Positions 58,451 through 64,000 of a stretch of 64,000 nt of DNA are shown in pieces; position 1 is the first letter of the stretch; each line of letters begins with the position of its first letter. The notes beneath the pieces are model-generated. The model was not told where the DNA came from, did no database searches, and saw only the letters and a list, made by a program, of their open reading frames with translations. Made by a program: the position numbers and the translations under genes. The DNA is taken from positions 3,870,242 to 3,934,241 of the forward strand of contig JAEMBT020000009.1 in NCBI GenBank assembly GCA_018873245.2. The letters run 5' to 3'. The stretch comes from Archegozetes longisetosus (taxonomy: Eukaryota; Arthropoda; Arachnida; Sarcoptiformes; Trhypochthoniidae).

Positions 58451-59689
58451 AATTTACCGTTACTAGATCAAGTCTAACTCGATTCTTGAGAAAAAACATT
58501 AAATGGGACAAAAATTCAAATAAGTAATTTCACTGATTATTGAAGTATTTTCATAAGGTAATTTGCGAGCGAATTCATTTAATTAAGTAGAACACTCTCA
58601 AGTTTAGTTTAACTCGAGTTTATGAATTAATTTTAACCTATTTTCAATGGAACAACTTAGAAAAGTTGGAAGACATTCTAAATATGATTTAAGTTATGCA
58701 AGACAATTATTTAATATTTAAAATCCTACCGAATATATGAAAAATTAAATCTATTCACAAAGAAATAATGCAAAAAATTTGCAGTTAGAACAGTTTTGAC
58801 TCTTCTTTGATAAACTTGGTCCAATACATCGATTACTATAAGAATAACAACTGAAATAAAAGTTTATTAACTTTTATTTTTACTATTAGATTATGCTATA
58901 AAACCTATACGGATTATTTTACATAGGAAATGCTTTTAAAATAAGAATCGCAAGCCCCTATATCCTATCAAAACAGTTACTTTGGCGAATTCCTCTTGTA
59001 TTAAAAAAATATAAATCCTTCGACCACATTAACTAATCTTAGACTTACCATTCAAGTGAGAGCAAAACTCTTTAGCACTTGAGTAGTTTTCAATCTAATA
59101 AACTATTCTTAAACTATAATTTAATTTGCAAATAATGATTGTGATATAAAAAGCATATAGCAAGAAATTTAAAAATTTTGCACATCAATAATACAAGTTT
59201 ATAATAAAGAAATCTTTTTCAAATAACTTTCTTTATGACTAAAATTCATTTTGGAAAATGTTTTAAAATATGAATCAATAACTTGTGGTATGTCTTTCGA
59301 GTTTAAAGATATATTCGCTAAAACCTTTAAAGTACTTTTAAGAGCATTAGTAAGTTACTTATTTACATTATTAATTACTAGGTCTAAAACTTAATGTTAG
59401 AAATCTCAAAATTTGCTGTTTAATACAGGTAACAATTTTCATATAAGATTAGCTAAAAGTTATCTGTTAATATCATAAGAAAATAAAATTTCTTACCTTT
59501 GTGTTCATTGAATTATACCAGTTATTGAACCTCAATTTTATCTCTTCATATCATTGAATACGTAAGAAAATACTGAAATTACTATTACTAATAGGAACTA
59601 AATTTACATTTAACAGTCTTAATAATTATTTTAAAGTGCGACTAATAAATAAACTACATCTTTTAAACTATATTTTTATTAATATGTAA

Positions 59690-60060
59690 ATAAATATGAA
59701 GATTCAATACCTGTCAGTGAATAAGCTTTAATACAATACGAACTTTATAAAAGTAGGCAACACTATTGACCACACAACAAAACTTCTTGTTAAAGAGGAT
59801 TTTAAACTTAACTGTGCTTTGGTAGATATCTTGTTATCTCTATGGAAACTAATGAACTTTATGAATATCAAACTTTCGAGATCGATAAATATATTTTAAA
59901 ATGAATTGTGTGCTAAATAGTCCGAAAACTTTATTACCTTTTTATCATCTAGAAAGCAATTTTCGGTGCCATACACGAAACTCATTATCTACTCGAAGTT
60001 TATAATGTCGTAGAATAGCAAACTGAATGAATGAAATACTAATGATCTATAAACCTATTT
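59690..60060. repeat. Direct repeat copy 2
   Basis: See the partner at 58050-58450. Same orientation, no open frame in either copy. Confidence 0.55.
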
Positions 60061-61640
60061 TACTCGAGATGAAAGATCAGTAAGCTAATTCTGGTAATTT
60101 TTAAGTAAACTCTAAATTGCATCTCTAATTAAAATAGTAAGCTTATTTGAGATAACAGATAAAATTAATTATCATGAGATTTTGTCTAATTTTGAAAGTA
60201 TTACTGTTATTCCTAACTATGTCATAACTCTATTGTGATATTTTATAAATTTTGATCAAGTTGATTATTTTTGGTTTATTTTTATTAAAAATTCAAAGAT
60301 GAAAAATCGAGATAGCATTTGTTCGCTTTTTCATAGGCTTTTCATTAGTTTTCAGAATTATTTCGAGTTCAGGATTTATGACCCATGAAGTTTCACGTAG
60401 TTCAGAAGACTTCTACCCTTTGGTACACCCCCAGACTCAACTCCTCGACTTATATGTTATTGATTCAGACCTCCGAGTTGATAATATTTATATCGATCTT
60501 TGACTGATCACTTTGCCTGTTAATTACTTGCCTTATACTTGAAAATTATAGTATTGATCAATATATGAATTGAATATGTATAGCCAACATATCGTCACCT
60601 CAGTGCTATAATGCGCTAACTCGAAAATTTTCACAAAATGAGCTAGTGCCACTTTTGAAGCAAGATATTAAAACTATAAACTGCTCGAATGTAATGTGAA
60701 AATTTTTAAGTACTTTCCTCCAATCGTTTGTGTAATAAATCGCTATCTTTTTATCGCCAAAATTTTCAGTGCTATACTGCGTTAACTCTTTCAACTATTT
60801 ATTTAAACATTAAATCAATTAATTTATGCATAAAAAAGGAGATGAAATATTTTCAGCCTATTTCGCACTGAATCAAGACTTGACGTGCATTATTTGATCC
60901 TAAGATCTTATTAATCTTTCTAAATCTTAATTACTTGAAGAATTATAGTTATGTATTGGGTCGGATCTTCATCAATTTTTGTCAGATCGTTACATAATCC
61001 TTTAACAAATTATATCAACTATTGTTCTTACATTCAAATACTTCGAATGGGTGTTTGTTTTTGAAGACACGTATTCAAGAAATGAACCTTTCTTAATAAT
61101 GTTTCTCATTAATAAGTCAATGAATTTTTGAATTAATGCAAGCAAACAAATTAAATGAGTTGATCAAAGTTCAAATATAATCGAATAAGTTTGACTGAAA
61201 ACCTATAATTAATTAACTTGGAACAAATTTATCATTTTTAATGAGAATTCATAAACATAATTAATACTTAATTCTAATACTAATACCTTATTTGTTGAAA
61301 TTACATTAACTATAAGAAATTGTTTCCCAATAGTTAAATTGATGTTTCGACTTATGTTAATTGGTGATAAATATGGAAAACTTATTCTGATTTCCCACTA
61401 CAAATATAAGTAAATATTTGATTGAAATTCAACACTCTCCGATCAGTATAAATATGACAAATAAAGGATTGACAACAAGTAACTTCAAGCCAATAATAAC
61501 TTTTAATTATAGTTATAGTTAGCTCATTAATTTCTAGAACGTCTTTAAAACTTGGATTTTTTGTTGAAAATTATTGATGAAAAAGAGAATTTTTAGATGT
61601 ATTGACATTTGAAAGGAATTGAAAAAGAGAAATATATATA

Positions 61641-63290
61641 CAGTATGTGACAAAATTGTTTTGATAAACAGTAGTTTAGTACCATTTTGATTAGAACTTT
61701 TTAATTAATTAATGAAAAGATGTGAAACTTAAATCAAATTAACGCCAAATAATACTCTTTTGAATATCATTATCAGAATTAAATAATTTCATTATTAACA
61801 TATTATAAATTAATTATAGTTATGAGAAGGTTAGAATTTTGTGGACAAAAATGTTTTGATGAGAAAGATTTAAGTTTTTTGCAATTAAATTACTACAGAG
61901 AGATAAATGACTAATATTTTGTTGGACCGCCATTTCGTTGTAGAACCGCTTGAATACGTTTCGGCACTGATTTCACCAACTTTTTAGTCAGTTCGGGAGG
62001 AATATTCTGCCATACCTTCAGAATAGCGCTTTTTAACTGGCTTTTGTTCGAAATATCATATTCCCGAATATTTGTGTCCACATACTCCCATAATTGCTCA
62101 ATAACGTTAAGATCCGGACTCTGTGGCGGCCAATCCAATAGCGAGATATCGTTATCTTCAAAGAATTTTTTTAGCTAATTTGGAGGTATGTTTCGGATCG
62201 CAGTCTTGTTGGAAAATAAAAGTGCGTCCGATTTTAAGTTTATTCGCAGACTGCTTAAGATTATTGCTCAGAATATCAACATAAAGATATCTATCCATCA
62301 TTTCTTCAATAAAGACCAGATTTCCAGTCCCACTGGAGGACATACAGCCCCAGACACAAACTGATCCACCGCCGTGTTTTATAGTAGGCTGTAAACAGTC
62401 TTCGTTTAGCTCCTCACCAACTTTTCTCCAGACTTTTATGCGTCCATCTGATCCAAATAAGTTAAATTTACTTTCATCGGACCATAAAACACGGTTCCAA
62501 AGTATCATCCTTAGAAAGATATTTGTTGGCAAACTCCATTCGTTTCTTACGATTGCGTGAATTAATATATGGTTTTTTTCGAGCAATTCGACGGTTTATT
62601 TCAAATTATTTTACAGTCCTGATAATAGTTTTAGGACTAACTTTCTTATGGTATAAGTTATTAAATTCATCGGCAACGTTTACTGAACTGATCCGCCGGT
62701 TTTTGATAACCATTCGTTTGATAATGTGTTGCTCTTTGTTTGTTAATAATTTTTTCCGGCCCCTTCCTTCGCGGTTAACAACAGATTTGAATCGTTTATA
62801 CTTCTCTACAATCTTATGAGCAGTTTGCGGGATAACTCGTGTCAAGTCATGGATCTCACTAAATTGTAATCCCTTTTCTAAACGCAGTTTTACAATTACT
62901 TGACGCAATTCGTTAGATATTTCTTTTCTCGCGATAGACATAATTGCAATTAATTCTAATTATATATTTAAACTCTGCAATAAATGTATTGTTAGTTAAA
63001 AACTATAAATTATTAAATAAACAACAAAAGCTACTAGAAATTATGGTCAACTTAATGCGAAGCGCGATATCAAAACAATTTTGTCCAATAATTTTTAGGT
63101 ATTGACTCAAATGCGTCTTAATTTCGTTCTTATAGCAATAAAGAAAATATTTTAATGCGTCGCATTTGAATTTTAAAATACAACGCTCCAAAATGGCATA
63201 TATATATTTTTATTAATTTTATAAATAAAAATGATATATTAAACTTAGACTTTTGGTATGCGTTTATCAAAACAATTTTGTCACATACTG
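61641..63290 (-). mobile_element. Tc1-type transposon with IR/DR ends
   Basis: 1,650 bp. Perfect 29-bp terminal inverted repeats begin CAGTATGTGACAAAATTG (61641-61669 and 63262-63290) at TA targets inside a TATA run. A second, related motif (GGACAAAA.TGTTTTGAT) lies about 200 bp inside each end (61842-61860 and 63069-63086), forming the paired direct/inverted arrangement known from Sleeping Beauty-like elements. Confidence 0.85.
61911..62941 (-). pseudogene. Tc1-family transposase (DD34E type), frameshifted
   Basis: Start at 62941, followed by a paired-like helix-turn-helix region (LRQVIVKLRLEKGLQFSEI, a GRGRKK basic linker and a second DNA-binding part). The catalytic motifs are present: first D in WSDESKFNLFG, second D in FQQDCDPKHTS, and E in SPDLNVIEQLWEY about 34 residues later. 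The C-terminus is LQRNGGPTKY. The frame breaks near 62610, near 62500 and near 62155 (an A-run), so no full protein is encoded as written. Cut-and-paste transposition at TA is the family's reaction. Confidence 0.85.
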
Positions 63291-63306
63291 TATATATATA
63301 TATATA

Positions 63307-63873
63307 CACCTGACACAGAATTAGGTTGATTCGCAAAATCTTTATAACTTTTGACTGGATTAACCGATTTTGAATTTTTTTTTACCAAATTAACCAAGAA
63401 TAAATGTAATTTGTTTGACTTAAAGGAAATTTGAATATTCAAGAAGATAAAATAGTTATAGTGGTTTGAGTAAAGAATCAAATTATTTTCGGTAAGAAAA
63501 TTCGGTTTAATGCATTATTGCTTATGAAAACGTCATTTATTGAAGATTTGAGCTGAACTTATAGGGGTTACTTCATAGATTTGTTGAAATCGATGCCTCG
63601 CAGACTCGAGGCTGTTCGTTTGTCACAGGAGGGTCACACAAGATATTTAAAATTTTAAATAAATTCAATAAATTATTTGTTTTTCTCTTAAGTTTTCTAC
63701 TTTTTCATTTGAACTGGAATATTTTGTCTTCCATATTTTATTTTCAAAAATGAGTTACGATTTAAGAAATTAAATTTATTCTTGGTTAATTTGGTGAAAA
63801 AAATTTCAAAATCGGTTAATCTAGTCAAAAGTTATAAAGATTTTGCGAGTCAACCTAATTTCTACATCAGGTG
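63307..63873. mobile_element. 567-bp TA-flanked MITE with about 110-bp inverted repeats
   Basis: Ends CACCTGA and TCAGGTG. The arms (63307-63415 and about 63765-63873) are inverted copies sharing CGCAAAATCTTTATAACTTT and ACCAAATTAACCAAGAATAAA blocks. TA flanks both sides. No coding content. It sits 16 bp from the Tc1 element, in the same TA run. Confidence 0.75.
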
Positions 63874-64000
63874 TATATATACAGCCCGCACTAATAGTTT
63901 GCTGATCACTTTTATTTATCAATAACTTTTCAATAATTACAATAAACTTAAAGAAAATTTTCGATTTGTCGACCTTGGATTGATAGATTAGGCGACAACG

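Larger units (their letters stand above)
57025..61640. other. 4.6 kb without a gene; one direct duplication
   Basis: AT-rich, with no protein-like frame. The only structure seen is the diverged direct repeat listed next. Confidence 0.4.

Overview
The window reads as nuclear DNA of an arthropod, AT-rich and repeat-laden. Genes have short introns (about 45-600 bp) with clear GT/AG borders. The chemoreceptor content is arthropod-type: three divergent ionotropic receptors (IRs) and a small cluster of gustatory-receptor-like 7TM genes. There is a short run of the arthropod telomere unit TTAGG, plus an env-bearing gypsy-type LTR element, hAT, Tc1 and pogo-like transposons and tRNA-derived SINEs. 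A chelicerate, perhaps an acariform mite, would fit, but the lineage is inference and was not tested.

Left third (about 0.7-15.4 kb): a tandem array of single-exon genes for secreted-then-anchored type I membrane glycoproteins. I do not recognise the family. The long members carry two homologous six-cysteine domains, one transmembrane helix and a cytoplasmic tail with an ITIM-like (S/V)xYxxI motif, and several tails also have NPxY. Copies sit at 689 (one domain), 5265 (premature stop), 8756 (intact) and 14271 (frameshift). More degraded relatives lie upstream of the last three. Two units (3951-6092 and 7441-9583) are nearly identical, yet their cytoplasmic tails differ completely. This array is the best candidate for an undescribed system. 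A hAT transposase remnant (10643-12785) lies between the third and fourth genes and is interrupted twice by short elements flanked by exact 8-bp target duplications; removing each one restores the reading frame.

Middle (17.6-39 kb): two IR genes face each other tail to tail (17668-19373 on +, 22680-24885 on -), each with seven exons and the same intron phases. Next come GR-like genes: two intact three-exon genes (29088-30446 on -, 36874-38213 on +), one pseudogene and one 5' fragment. Two small hAT derivatives with 8-bp duplications flank the + strand GR gene.

39.1-50.1 kb is one complete gypsy-like retrovirus-type element on the minus strand. Its 574/573-bp LTRs differ by a single C. It has gag, pol and two overlapping envelope-region reading frames. 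Gag and pol are broken by several frameshifts, many next to homopolymer runs, so base-calling error must be considered.

Right part: a third IR gene (52145-55128, minus) has a long foldback element in its first intron. A full-length SINE with a 15-bp target duplication follows at 56.7 kb, then about 4.6 kb without genes. A Tc1-type element with an IR/DR end structure (61641-63290) abuts a second TA-flanked inverted-repeat element at the right edge.
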